Positions 1 through 11,212 are shown, counted from the stretch's first letter. The stretch is DNA of 64,000 nt from Liopterus haemorrhoidalis (GCA_963971575.1 OZ020622.1:12562279-12626278); one strand, 5' to 3'. Notes: generated by a model from the letters alone, not told the origin. Translations and numbers: made by a program.

Positions 1-205
1 ATCTTAATGAACCTTGATATATAAAAAAAAATACTGCACATCTTTAGAAACTTAAATAATGGTAATAGGCATTCGAATTAAAATTCATAAAAAAATATTT
101 TGACATAAAATTTATTTTGGCATCCCAAATAATCATCATTCACTTACTAAATACCTGCAAAACCCTGAAATGTGTGAAAATTCACACTTCACATCAATTT
201 TTTTC
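1..205 (+). mobile_element. Helentron-like family A, terminal fragment
   Basis: The window opens inside the distal end of a repeat seen complete at 22029-23105. Shared parts are the segment around CATTCGAATTAAAATT, the subterminal motif ACCTGCAAAACCCTGAAA, and the hairpin GTGTGAA-AA-TTCACAC followed by TTCACATCAATT. The rest of the element lies outside the window. Non-coding. Confidence 0.7.
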
Positions 206-262
206 TACAAATTTCATCATATGACGACCTAATACAATTGATGATTTTGAATAACAAATTAC

Positions 263-645
263 TAATCTGAATTAAATGAATCGCATTTTAAATTACAAAT
301 TAATGATCTGAATTACAATTAATACTTTCCGAATTGCAACTAACGTTTTGAAAATTACAATTCTCAAAGTTCTTACACTTCTTACAAGTTATAGTTTATT
401 AATCTGAATTACAATTGACGTTGTCTGAATTACCAAATACTAATCTGAATTACATTTGACACTTTCTGAATTACAAATTACTAATCTGAATTACAGTTGA
501 CGCTTTCTGAATTACAAAAGGCTAATCTGAACTAAAATTGACGCTTTCTAAATTACAATTTACTAATCTAAATTACAAATGATGCTTTCTGAATTACAAA
601 TTGCTAATCTGAATTCCAGTTGACGTTTTCTAAATTACAATTCGA
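263..645. repeat. 41-bp tandem minisatellite
   Basis: The word TAATCTGAATTACA recurs at 400, 441, 482, 523, 564 and 605, an exact 41-bp spacing. Two diverged units start at 263 and 304, also 41 bp apart, and are separated from the main block by a disrupted stretch. Each unit pairs TAATCTGAATTACA with GACGCTTTCTGAATTACAA. Units differ by a few substitutions and by no indel. No coding potential seen. Confidence 0.85.
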
Positions 646-1257
646 AAAGGTGTTGATATTTTCCAGTTCAATTCATGGGATAAATAAACGTATTACGTCA
701 TGTAATATACAATCGTTTTCCATCACTATTGATATTTCTGCCTAAAAGCGTACATTAAAGTTCCAATAAATTATAGGTTTCAAAATTCAACTTGTATCCT
801 TTATATTGAATAGTGTTCTATAAAATACTAAAAATTATAGGCTTTTACCCTCCGCTTAGTATAAACTCAAATATAACATCCTTCTAAATTATATACTATA
901 AACAATACAGATTATTTTTGACACAAACCCGATTAAATATATCGATTTTACGTAAATATTATGACGATAAAACCTAGATATTTTAGTTCGTTCATTATAT
1001 CTTTCTTCAGTACAGTACCACCTACATAAAGTAAAAATATCAGGTATCGGGATTGTTAAAATATAATAAAGAAAATAAAAGAAAACTTGGACGATAACTA
1101 GTGGATGTTGTTATTCAAATAAAAAGTTTATAGATCCAAATCAACTTAACTGCCTCCAGACAACATCTATATGAAATGGAACGATTTCAAGAAATCAGAA
1201 AACATTAAAAAAATTATCTTTTGTAAAATTTATTGATGAAAACATAATCTAGACGAA
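646..1257. other. AT-rich intergenic stretch
   Basis: No ORF of note, no known TE motif and no tandem structure seen. Confidence 0.6.
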
Positions 1258-1826
1258 TAGACCGGGAGCTCATGACATTTTTGGTCTCCGATTTCATACA
1301 GCATGCCTTTTGGAGGAGAGAATATTTACCCTGTGACAACCAAAAAGGGATGGTACTTAACCCCTGCACGCTTTCCGGTCATAGGGAAAATTGCATTTCC
1401 GCTTGCACAAAATTGTTGTGTTTTTCTCTGATTTAATATTGCTTGCCCTTTTGTCAAAAGAAAGTTATAACAAATTTAAAGTCTTTTAATTATAGGCATG
1501 CTGTATGAAAACGCGGAAAATCATATTTTTTATTACAAGATCACATGACCGTTTGAGCCCTTTGGGACCCTTCGGAATCGCATGCATATATTTAAAAGAC
1601 TTTAAATTTGTTATAACTTTCTTTTGACAAAAGGGCAAGCAATATTAAATCAGAGAAAAGCACAAAAATTTTGTGTTTAAGTGGAAATGCAATTTTTCCT
1701 ATGACCGGAAAGCGTGCAGGGATTTAGTACCATCCCTTTTTTGTTGTCACAGGGTAAATATTCTCCCCTCCAAAAGGCATGCTGTATGAAATCGGAGACC
1801 AAAAACTGTCATGAGCTCCCGGTCTA
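1258..1826. mobile_element. Foldback MITE with ~240-bp inverted arms
   Basis: Arms at about 1260-1500 and 1585-1824 are inverted copies (for example GACCGGGAGCTCATGACA on the left and its complement on the right), joined by a ~90-bp loop. The outermost bases are TA on both sides, fitting a TA target duplication of the Tc1/mariner type. No transposase. The arms differ at scattered positions and small indels. Confidence 0.8.
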
Positions 1827-1867
1827 GAATGGATATATTGTGTAAATGCACAACCGTTCATTTAAAA

Positions 1868-2480
1868 AAAAAATAAAAAATTATGAAAGGTGGTGAAATT
1901 TCGTCGCACACATTCTTGCAGCCTCGTTGCAAAGTTGCCCGTAACATTGCGCAGCATTTCTAGCGGTATTGCGGCCAGTTCAACTCTAATCTTTTTTTTT
2001 AATGCCTGGATAGTTCTTGGGGGTTAATTTCATACACTTTTGTTTTTATGTACCCCCAAAGGAAAAATTCGCATGCAGACCAATCAGGAGAACGAGGTGG
2101 CCAGGGTATATTGCCGTTCTTGCTCATAAGACGACCGGGGAACACCTGTCTTAGTAAACTCATTGACACTCGTGCTTTGTGGCATGTCGCACCATCTTGT
2201 CGGAAAATCGTTATTTCATTTCCGTAGTTCTCCATTGTAGGAAGAAAAAAATTGTTCAACATATTGATGTAATGTTCAGAGTTCACAGTAACTGCGTTCT
2301 AGCTTCGTTCTCAAAAAAATAAGGGCCGATTATCCCTAACGAAGAAACCGCACACCCTACGGTTACTTTCTCTGAATGTAGGGGTCTTTCGTGTAATTCC
2401 TATGGGTTATTGTCTGACCAATAACGAAAATTTTGTTTGTTGACGAAGCCACTAACGAACGCGAGGCGATATATGGTAGT
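1868..2480 (-). pseudogene. Degenerate Tc1/mariner transposase (DD41E-like)
   Basis: Reverse-strand reading gives, in order, a segment like KVTVGCAVSSLGIIGPYFFE, then FRQDGATCHKARVS, WPPRSPDWSACEFFLWGYIK and a C-terminus ending near RLQECVRRNF. These align with the DD41D elements at 7.8 and 53 kb. The spacing from the D of RQDGA to the acidic residue of SACEFF is 41 residues, but that residue is E, not D. The amino-terminal DNA-binding part is missing, and a stop follows the PYFFE segment. No terminal inverted repeats (TIRs) found. The copy is old. Confidence 0.75.
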
Positions 2481-2764
2481 GTAAAGGAAATGCTTGTCTC
2501 GCACGGGCGAAACTTTACCCATTTTGGTAAATCGCTTTGACGGCAAATGCGCGCTGTTCACCCGGCCAAGTATCCATGATAACTAACTTCCCGCTCTCTA
2601 GATTCACAACGTTGACGCTCCAAGCCCGCCTCATCTCTACTTTTTCTATAGTGACGTTCCCATATCGTCCCGTTCCATTGACTCACCATTTATATAAAAG
2701 GGAACGACTATCTGTTACATGCTATAATCAGGATTCTGAGAAATTAAGAAAATAATCTTTTTCT

Positions 2765-2990
2765 GAGATTTCAATCCAAGGACTGGTTGGCAGCAGCTCT
2801 GCACCCGTCTCGATCTTGAGCTAGTCTTTTAGTTGGACATAGGAGAGGCAACCTAACTCCTCCATCAACTGGCAAATGTAGTCCAGTCTAGGTCTACCCC
2901 TACAGTTTTTTTCAATCAACTGAGTTCTCCAATATAGTATTGATTAGTATGGTGCGTCTGATAATGTGTCCGATCCAAGATAAAATAATA
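2765..2990 (-). pseudogene. LINE reverse transcriptase C-terminal fragment
   Basis: On the reverse strand the frames give GHIIRRTILINTILE, then CRGRPRLDYICQLMEELGC and a tail ending RLAQDRDGCRAAANQSLD. This is the typical tail after the thumb of endonuclease-reverse transcriptase LINEs in animals (GRPR followed by a K/RRLA.DR.W tail). A frameshift separates the first two blocks. No catalytic palm is present. Confidence 0.65.
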
Positions 2991-3149
2991 ATAGTATAAT
3001 AATAATAATTCGTTAGTAAGCACGAATTTAGTGGCAAAGGGGCGTTTCTTTACCAGGCAGCACGAAGGACAGCGATGAGATTCAACTTGGCAGATTTAAG
3101 CCTCGTCAGGGAAAACGCTGGAGAACAACCCACTCGGGAGAAGTAAAAA

Positions 3150-3270
3150 AGAGTTACCATTTTGGTGAAATGAGGATCCCACAGGGATCAAATTTAGGTC
3201 ATCTTTTTTAAAATATTTATTGATGACATCTATACTTATAAATTAGCTGATATACCCGTTCTTCGTATTG
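3150..3270 (+). pseudogene. Reverse transcriptase palm fragment (PQGSNLG box)
   Basis: A short stretch reads IPQGSNLGHLF followed in a shifted frame by a FIDDI-like end, the jockey/CR1 RT block normally written GVPQGSxLGPLLF..INDI. It is paralogous to 5595-5715 (same AATTTAGGTC core). Too short to assign to a clade. Confidence 0.55.
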
Positions 3271-3329
3271 ATAGACATGTTAAGAAAAGAACACATGAGT
3301 AAAAGTATGCACTTTGTGTTCTTCCAACA

Positions 3330-4768
3330 TATTAAAAGTCCAGAGTTATCCACCAAGCACACTTTTTCGTGTCTTAAGTCGGTTTGAGACCGGAAATAGA
3401 AGGTTTTGCTTGTTAGGATGGCGTTATAAATGCTTTGGCGTACAGTGCCCACATATTCCAAATGACAGAATGAACAATCTATTGGTTGTGCGACCATTTT
3501 GAAACCATTATTCAGATTGTGTCTGCTTGTCCATCTCTTGCAACATCGAGCTACGTGTCTCACCATAATGTGATGTTCTCCGTCTGCTCTACTACCATCT
3601 TAAACATGCCTAAGGTATTGACCAAATACCGGTTATACCGTACGTCCCTTCTGACATAGAATCGGTGGTGGAAAATTCCAAATGCCGCATTTATTGGAAT
3701 AAAATCTTCCCTACCTCGATGTTACTGACAGCCACTAAACTGGACATAACCCTTCTACATATCGACACCAAACAGATGTTTGTGATCAAACTATTATGCA
3801 CATTCTGTCTGCTTGTCCATCTGTTGCAGCATCGAGCTATGTGTCTCGCCATAATGCTGCTCTACGCGTTCTCTACTACCATCTTAAAAATATCTATGGT
3901 ATTTATCCAATATCTGTCATACCGAACGTCCCTTCTGACGTAGAATTGGTAGAAAATTCCACTTTATTGGAATTAACCCTCGTTTTTGGTTACTGACAGC
4001 CATTAAGCCGGATGATGTTTGTGATCAAATTTTCTTGTCCTGGAGAATATCTCTTTTTCAAGGAGAAGGAAAAGAAGTCCAAGTATATGAATCTCTTGTC
4101 CGAGCTTATAAAACTGTATCCAGGGTAGAAAGTTAAGCTTGTAATCCTGATAGTTGGTTTCTTGGGTGGTATGTAAGCATAAACCCTCTGGATATCGAGA
4201 CCAAACAGATGTGTATGATCGAACTTTCAATTCCAGCTGAAAAGAATATCTTTCTTAGAAATCTGCACGCAGGGCGTAAAGTTAAGCTTGTAGTCCTGAT
4301 AGTTAGTGAGTTCATATGAAAGCATAACCCTCCTGGATATCGAAACCAAATGAATGTGTGCAATCGAATTTTCAAGTCCTGCTGAGAATAATATCTTTCT
4401 TAAGGTGGAGGAAAAGAGGTCCAAGTATATGGATCTCTTGACCGAGCTTAAAAAGCTGTACCCAGGGTGTAAAGTTAAGCTTGTAGTTCTGAAGTGTTCG
4501 GGATGGTATGATGCCTACTACCGAAGGGAAATTTCCGTCTGCAGAGCTTCCTCCACCTCTTTGATCTGCAGGGTGCAGAAAGCAGTATACCATATTGTAC
4601 GGGAACTGGCTCTAGCGTGATTTCCGTTTCTGCATATCGCCAGATTTGGGATTTAGCCTGTTTATTTAGCTCCACAAGTCTTGTCTGGCGAGGCTCAAAG
4701 GTTTACTTAAATTTGTGACAAGTGGACGCTTGTCAAGACCTGACAAACCGCAAGAAATAATAATAAAA
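3330..4768 (+). pseudogene. R2-like LINE 3' ends, head-to-tail partial copies
   Basis: Four overlapping partial copies of one LINE 3' end lie in the same direction. Copy A (about 3330-3791) covers the zinc-knuckle region into the endonuclease. Copy B restarts at about 3793 (ATTATGCACATTCTGTCTGC) and runs to the KVKL region near 4140. Copies C (about 4178-4318) and D (about 4320-4768) restart within the endonuclease at CATAACCCTCTGGATATCGA. Copy D keeps a 267-nt ORF (4354-4620) and the 3' UTR (AGTGGACGCTTGTCAAGACC, then an AATAAT tail). The protein matches the reverse-strand copy at 51.6-52.5 kb, where CX2CX8HX4C and PD..(D/E) features suggest a restriction-like endonuclease LINE (R2/R4 type). 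Frames are broken at each junction. Confidence 0.75.
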
Positions 4769-5590
4769 GTGTTCCTTGTTAAATCTCCATGTACGAAAAA
4801 AAAAATATGTTAATTTAAATCATGGAACGTTTCGCATTTTATTAAAGTAAATGCATCTTCAGACTGTGATATTGAACTATTATTGATATTATACTATACT
4901 TACAAAATATTATTTAATTGTTAATTAAAATTTCTAAGTGTATTCTGATTTTCTCCCCAGTTTAAAACTCTTGCATCCCCAAAATCAATAAGCACACTCT
5001 AGTAATTCTAAATTTATGATAATAATTATAACGTAATAATTACAGAATAATTCATCGTAATATAAATTTATAACTATCGATTACATAAACACTTTAGGCT
5101 GTTCCCCATTATTTTATTTAAAAATAATTGGTTATTTAGTAGTAAACAATTTACGAGTGAGAGATTATCAAAATTATTATTACATCTGTGCGAGCTAAAA
5201 CAGTTGTGGAGGTAAATAATTAATGTAAACATGGAAGTCGAATAATTTCATACCATAACTTATGCTTATAATAACCAATGACTCATTAGAAGGAATATGT
5301 ATTCCTGTAATGCCAACATAAAAAATGTATGAGATAGAGAATTTAACATTTAACGGAAACGCCCATATCATGTATTATTTTATAGCAGCTAAAGATTAAT
5401 TACTAATTATTAAACATAAACAATTTTGAGATAATAAGTAATGTAAAAGGGAATTACGTTTCATTCTTTTGCTCTGAACTATTAGCATTGAATTTAAGTA
5501 CGTGCTCTTTCCAAAACATTTTTACACAGATCATGTACATTTTGTAGTGAAACTATTCTTACGCCCAGTTGTATATTAGTCTTTAAACTA
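4769..5590. other. AT-rich intergenic stretch
   Basis: Nothing recognisable; long A/T runs, no ORF or TE motif seen. Confidence 0.6.
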
Positions 5591-5594
5591 GTTC

Positions 5595-5715
5595 CGGGAC
5601 CACTTCCGGGGTCCCACAAGGATCAAATTTAGGTCCTCTTCTTTTTTATTATTTATTGAAGACATCTATAATTATATGTAAACTAACTGGAGTACCCGTA
5701 CCTCAGTATTTGTAA
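5595..5715 (+). pseudogene. Reverse transcriptase palm fragment (GVPQGSNLGPL)
   Basis: Frame reads GVPQGSNLGPLLFYYLL, the conserved non-LTR RT block preceding the [FY]xDD motif. It resembles 3165-3270 closely at nucleotide level, so both come from one LINE family. No catalytic DD is present. Confidence 0.65.
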
Positions 5716-6227
5716 TGTACAATTTGTTATTAAGGCAGAGAGGGGGTAATGGCGATATAGTGTAGTCGCTGCTTTGTTTGGTGTATAAAAAATTACTAAT
5801 ATTTCGTGATTTACACATATTTAATTATTTTTCTCCTGATAATAATAATTTGTGTTAACTAAGCTACTAGTGATACTGTGAATAAATGTGGATTTTGATT
5901 TTTCTTGTAATTATAATAAAAACAATCTAAATTATTTGAATTTTTATAAAAACGTGTCAACGAGAATTGACAAATCTGATATTGCTAGCACTGATATAGG
6001 TCAATGTCCGAATTAAGTAAGGCAACGACAAGAACTGTCTCAGTGACGTAATAAGATATTAAAAATCAAATTCAAACCTGTAAACTGTCTAAATAGAACA
6101 AAATTTACTATCAAAAATAGCCATTATAAAATAACAAAATAAATATATAAACAAAACAGAATAAATATTTAATAAAATAAAAGTATAAAAATTAATATAA
6201 ATCCGGTCTTCAAACCCGGATACTCTA
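5716..6227. other. AT-rich spacer or LINE 5' region
   Basis: No motif seen. The last ~150 bases could be 5' UTR or the poorly conserved start of the LINE ORF1 that follows; I cannot place a start codon. Confidence 0.4.
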
Positions 6228-7003
6228 AATATATTAAGAGCGATAAATGACTTAAAATCGGAGTTAAAGAATGATATAAAAACATTCAACGATAAATTTC
6301 AATATGTAGAAACGAAATTCACACATTATGATAGAACGGTGAACCAGATAAGCAAAGATCAGCGTAGAAAGAACATATTACTACATGGGATACAAGAAAA
6401 TGAAAAGAATACTACTGATCTAGAGACGATGATAATAAAATTTTTCAACCAAATTATGGAAACTGATATTAACATCGCAGACATCGATATTATTCATCGG
6501 CTTGGAGGAAAAAAACCAAATAAAGAAAGGCCAGTATTAGTCAAATTTATAGCAGTTAGAAAAAAATTATAAGTGATCAGCAACAGAATCAAGCTGTCAA
6601 AATCAAGGGTGTACATAACCAAACACTCAACTAAAGAAGAAATTGAAGCTAGGAAAAAACTTGTCCCACTCATGAAGAGGTACAGAGAGAATGGACTCAC
6701 GCTATTATCAAGAATGACAAACTGTACGTCAACGGTCGTGAAGTAACAAACGAAAAAGATACTGAAATTTTCGAAAATGATAAAAGAAAACGTCACTCCT
6801 CGTCCGAAGATGAATTTAGGCGTAATGTCTCAAAAGTACCAAAAGAAGACGCTAATAATTATAAAGGAATGATAACGGACTTCTTCACACGGCAGCGTTC
6901 TAACTCGAGAGGTGACAGAGTAGCAAACTTAGCCAAAACCTTCGGGGACAATCTAGGCAACGACAGAGAAGACCCAGCAAACCAGCCGTCAACTAGCAGC
7001 TAG
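6228..7003 (+). pseudogene. LINE ORF1 protein (coiled coil plus RRM-like)
   Basis: Reading from about 6228 gives a K/E-rich helical stretch (AINDLKSELKNDIKTFNDKF), then RRKNILLHGI, DIDIIHRLGGKK and RPVLVKF. This is the order of L1/CR1-type ORF1 proteins (coiled coil, RRM-like nucleic-acid binding, C-terminal domain with KLYVNG). A TAA stop interrupts near 6570 and a one-base shift near 6705 is needed to continue, through KNDKLYVNGREVT, to a TAG at about 7001-7003. ORF1 normally binds element RNA as a chaperone. Decayed but nearly complete; the true start is not visible. Confidence 0.7.
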
Positions 7004-7009
7004 CCATCA

Positions 7010-7305
7010 TTGCCAAAGGACGGACACGAATTGGTAACAAACAGGCAATGTGTAAATTTTGAATTCTTATTTAGGAATATATCGGGTTACAACACTTTGT
7101 TTAATTTAGATAATGAACTAGAAGCTATGATTATAAACACAGATGTAATTTGTCTATGTGAAACTTGGGTTACTAGTGACTGTGTTACTATGCCACCTTT
7201 TATGTCGGACTTTTATTTAATATCGCACAGTAAAGCAAGTAAAGAAAAAAGACAGAGGCAGAGCTAGCGGTGGAATCTTTATTTTTATTAAAAACTACTT
7301 ATATT
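7010..7305 (+). pseudogene. LINE ORF2 start: APE-type endonuclease
   Basis: Directly downstream of ORF1. The frame gives NISGYNTLFNLDNELEAMI, DVICLCETW (with the catalytic E of the endonuclease-exonuclease-phosphatase fold) and, after a one-base shift, GRASGGIFIFIKNYL. Only the first third of the endonuclease is present. The element is interrupted at 7318 by a short LINE insertion with target duplication. Faint continuation after 7510 is too weak to annotate. Confidence 0.7.
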
Positions 7306-7317
7306 AATGTAAATGAT

Positions 7318-7497
7318 CTTCTTCTTCTTTGGGCCCTATTAGTCAGGTTGACTTTTGGCCTTACTCATATAAGCCCTCCATCTCGATCTATTCATTGTCA
7401 AGTCTTGCCAAGTACCCTGTATGCCAATACTTGTTAGATCTTCGTTTAGCTGATCGCCCATCTCTTACGAGGTCTTCCCACTGGTCGACGGGTATTC
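7318..7497 (-). mobile_element. 5'-truncated LINE 3' end with 12-bp TSD
   Basis: A 180-bp insert is flanked by AATGTAAATGAT at 7306-7317 and 7498-7509. On the reverse strand it encodes the LINE C-terminus GTWQDLTMNRSRWRAYMSKA and ends in an AAGAAGAAG tail. The same 3' end occurs at 32574-32835. It splits the endonuclease fragment at 7010-7305. Confidence 0.85.
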
Positions 7498-7509
7498 AAT
7501 GTAAATGAT

Positions 7510-7800
7510 AAGTAATATATTTCAGGTTCAAGTAGGATACAGAATAATCGTATCTTTATTGTGTATATATGTTTGGTCTAAATAATAAGTGAGAAATTTC
7601 GTTTATACATAGCACTCCCCCATAGCTCCCGAAAATATATATTATTAAAAACTGCATATGTCAGAAAAAGAATAGTTTTTTTTTTCTCATATTCATTTTT
7701 GCTGTAAATGATTTCAACCTTATAAGTAAAAATCCCCTTACCACCTGACTAATCTTCTTATTAAAAACTGTGTTAAAAAGAAAACAAATGTTTCCTCATA
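7510..7800. other. AT-rich spacer
   Basis: Possibly degraded continuation of the interrupted LINE endonuclease; no clear motif. Confidence 0.4.
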
Positions 7801-7802
7801 TA

Positions 7803-9044
7803 CAAGGTGTCTCAAAAGAAATTTTATATTTATTTAGCTTACTGCGTGAACACAACGTATCCGAGGGGCGCGAGGGTTATGTCAATCGGTAGCCTGGCTT
7901 TTGGGAATTCAGTCGCTATGGAGCGTTTCTCGGGAGCAGACCGCGCGTTATGCTTGCGAGAGTTTTACAAAAACGGTGATTCGGTGACTGTAGCGCGTAG
8001 AAAATTCTGCAGTATTCGAGGGTTTCGCCACTTAAATGATGCGCCAAGCATTCCTCTCATTCGACATTGGGTTAAAAAGTTTGAAGAGACTGGTACAACG
8101 CTGGATAAATCAAAATCCGGGCAACCTAGGTCATCAAGAACGGTAGAAAACGTGGAGAATGTTAATCAGTTTGTTCGTGACGACCCGAACCTTTCAATTT
8201 GGAAGCGCGCAAGTGCTTTAAATGTTCATAGATCATCATTACATCGCATTATGCACAAAGATCTAAAGCTGCACCTCTACAAAATTCAATTGGTGCAAGA
8301 ATTAAAGCCCCAAGATGCCAGTCACAGGCTTAATTTCGTAAATCAGGTGATTGAGCGATTTTCAACGTTTACCAACATTTTGTTTTCGGATGAAGCTCAT
8401 TTTCATCTTAATGGCCACGTAAATAAGCAGAACTGCCGCTACTAGAGTGCAACGAATCCGAAACGCAAACATCAGAAATCCCTACATTCGCCTAAAGTGA
8501 CCGTATGGGCTGCGAACGGCGCGAGGAATTATCGGCTCTTACTTTTTTGAAGACGAAAGGGGGCGTGCAGTTTCCTGGCTATAACCAAAGAACATGGTTC
8601 CAACAGGACGGAGCAACTTCACACACGTCCAATATGTCTCTGCCACGTGTTCGTGAAATTTTCTCAGGCAAATTGATCTCCCGGAGAGGTGACATAAATT
8701 GGCCTCCACGCAGTCCAGATTTAACCCCTATGGACTTTTTCCTATGGGGTTATCTTAAATCTAAAGTTTACGCTAATAAACCGACTTCACTGGCGCATTT
8801 GAAAGAAAATATCCGTCACGAAATGGCAGCCATCCCTGAGTCCACCTGCCGAGACGTCATAAGTAATTTTACTGTTCGATTAAATGAGTGCCGAGAACGC
8901 GAGGGTCTACATTTAGACGATATTATTTTTAAGAAATAAATCCCCAAAAAGAGTATTTTAATAATTAATAAACATTTTTTCTATATACGGCTTACTTTTT
9001 TTTTAATCGATCCACTAAATATAAAATTTCTTTTGAGACACCTT
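7803..9044 (+). mobile_element. Tc1/mariner element, DD41D group (copy 1)
   Basis: TIRs AAGGTGTCTCAAAAGAAATT at both ends match over about 29 bp, flanked by TA. Length is 1242 bp, against 1310 bp for the sister copy at 52996-54305. The difference is explained by a 2-nt deletion and a deletion of about 66 nt in the coding region. The right TIR has lost its first C relative to the sister copy. Confidence 0.9.
7918..8939 (+). pseudogene. DD41D mariner-like transposase, broken
   Basis: The likely start is the ATG of MERFSGADRALC (in-frame ATG also at 7879). The N-terminus is a paired-like helix-turn-helix region with PRSSRTVENVENVN. The first catalytic D lies in FSDEAHFHLNG, the second in FQQDGATSHTSN, the third in SPDLTPMDFFLWGY, with 41 residues between the last two. 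A TGG codon has become TAG just after NKQNCRY (about 8443), two bases are lost near 8512, and about 66 nt are missing near 8568. The DD41D spacing fits what is called the rosa group. Cut-and-paste transposase when intact; inactive here. Confidence 0.85.
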
Positions 9045-9046
9045 TA

Positions 9047-10624
9047 CATTTTTGATGTAAAACCAAATTACATGAAAATATGTTTATCCATTTTTGCGTG
9101 AATCTCGGACAGACAAAAATTGATTTTTTGCGGTTACTGTCTAATAATCTCTAACCGTTTTTGAGTTATAATTTTTTTAAATTCACAATTTTCACAAATA
9201 ATGTAAATTATTCCATTAAAAAAATGGTCATAATCTCAAAACGTATTAAGCGATTTAAGCCCCAATTTTTTTCTAGACTAAATAAGCTACGAAGAATAAA
9301 AAATTTCAACCGCATGTTGCTATCTCTAACTGTTTTTGAGTTGTTGGTTTTTTTGGTAATTGGTAAGTGGTAATGACTTCATGTGGATTGTAGTGCATAC
9401 ACTCCATCACTGTATAATGTTCAAATAAAAAATTATCTTCATTGTTTCTCTATTTTCTATTGACTTGAATGTTTCACTAAGTCATGAGATTTTTATGTTT
9501 ATTCCTTAATTCAATTCATCTTCAAGGAGGGACATTTTATTGGAAAGAACGCGGTATGAGTAAATGAACATCTACTCGCTTTTAACCATAACAACAATGA
9601 AACAACGTAGCAATGGTAATTGACGATGATGTCGAAATAGGCCATTCCTTTCGGAAAATGATAGTTTTGGCCGGTCACATTTGTTAGCTAAGCCTTCGGT
9701 TGGTAAAAGCCGTTTAAATTTTACAATCACCTATCTTAGGTTTTCTATGTGTCTTCTAATTTTTATTAGTATACCCTTTCGTTTATCAAAGTTTCAAGGA
9801 AATTTATATTGAGAAATTCTTGTTCTTCATTCCGCATGCATCTTGTTAGCTCCAATCCAACATCCTGAAGATAATATATATATACTATTCACTTACATTG
9901 CAACAAATGTTTTTTTGTTCTGTGTTATTTATCTGTTCGTGATTCTCGTAGTAAAAATTAGAGTAATTATAGAAATATATTATCAAGTTACCCGTGAAAT
10001 CGAGTCTCGATTTTGTGTAAAAAATCGAACGCAAACTCTGTGTCTGTTGAAAGAGTTTTGTTCATTCGTTCTGGAGGCGACCGGGCTCGGATCCGACAGG
10101 TTATTTGTTTAGTCAAAGAATGAGTTCGGTTTTTAAAGATATGGGATCTCAGCTAGGCACACATATATTATTTGGTCCCCTAAGGGATCTCTTCTTATAT
10201 CTCAAGATGCGTGCAAGGGTCGACTTACATATATTTGTATTTTAAAATAGGTTTGGGTCTGCAATTATATATTTGATATTTGCGAAAGTTTACGTGATAT
10301 TTTAGAGCTTTTAAATCATGCAACATGGTTGTATAAACACTAATATATCTACCAAACAATACAACGTCCTTTATATGTATATATACTACAAGGACTGTTT
10401 AAAAATACACAGTGTGTATGGTAAAAGCACCATTACTGACAGGGCAGTACGAAATTAGTTTGCTAAATTTTCAGTTTTTTATTCTTTTCTCTTATAGTGC
10501 TATGCTCGATGCTCTGAACTGCCACTTTCGTATTCAGCATATTCTGAGCGTAGGCTATTTCCCCGCATACAGTTGTGTTGTACCATGTACTTCAGGCTAG
10601 TTCAAGTATTCAATTAATACTATA
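9047..10624. other. Intergenic stretch with one dispersed repeat
   Basis: Apart from the repeat at 9392-9614 I see no gene-like sequence. Short ORFs (for example 9843-10112) lack any recognisable motif. Confidence 0.5.
9392..9614. repeat. Dispersed ~225-bp repeat, copy 1
   Basis: Runs from GCATACACTCCATCACT to AACAACGTAGCA and is repeated in the same orientation at 18557-18782 with high identity. Non-coding; no TIR or tail visible, so its class is unknown. Confidence 0.7.
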
Positions 10625-10638
10625 GGGTCACTGGAGAT

Positions 10639-10889
10639 TATTATTATTATATTATTTATTTTACATCGGCCTTTATTTCTGCAACGAAGCTAATCGCCGA
10701 TGCCAGGGGGCGAGCTCCTACACCTGGATGAGGGGTGAATGATTGTGAAAATGAGAGTAATGTAAACATATTATACTCGCCCGAATAATATCACCAACGA
10801 AGCAGGCTCGAACCACCGACCGGACAGTCGTACTGGGTTTCCACCAGTACAAACCGCACGACTAAATGCGCTCGGCCACCACGTTGGCG
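10639..10889 (-). mobile_element. tRNA-derived SINE with 14-bp TSD
   Basis: Flanked by GGGTCACTGGAGAT at 10625-10638 and 10890-10903. The reverse strand begins GCCAACGTGGTGGCCGAGCG (box A-like, TGGCCGAGCGC) and carries GGTTCGAGCC (box B). It ends in an ATAATAATAAT-type tail. The head resembles a leucine/serine-type tRNA (long variable region), but I would not assign the isotype. The body between head and tail is unrelated to the other two SINEs in the window. Confidence 0.85.
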
Positions 10890-11212
10890 GGGTCACTGGA
10901 GATCCCATGCGTAATGTGAAAGTACTTTTCTATTGAAATTCTCTTACATAAATTCTGAAAAAAATTGACTTTTCCTAACCTATTGTTTTCTAAGTTTAGC
11001 TGGAGCACAATTTTTGTAGCTTGCGTAATTTTGCCAAAAAATTAAAAAGTCGCACATAAATCCACTGGAGTTACCAGCGAACCCAATTATAAAATATGTT
11101 ATTTTATCATATCTTGTGGTTTTTACTGGGTGTTTTTTACTGGGTATCTCTCATTTTTCTCATTTTTTTACAAACTTTGATCTTGCAAGAGAAATGGAGA
11201 GGAAAAATTTAA

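Noticed and set aside
263..645. CRISPR-like regular spacing
   Set aside because: The 41-bp units are contiguous tandem copies without unique spacers, in an insect genome.
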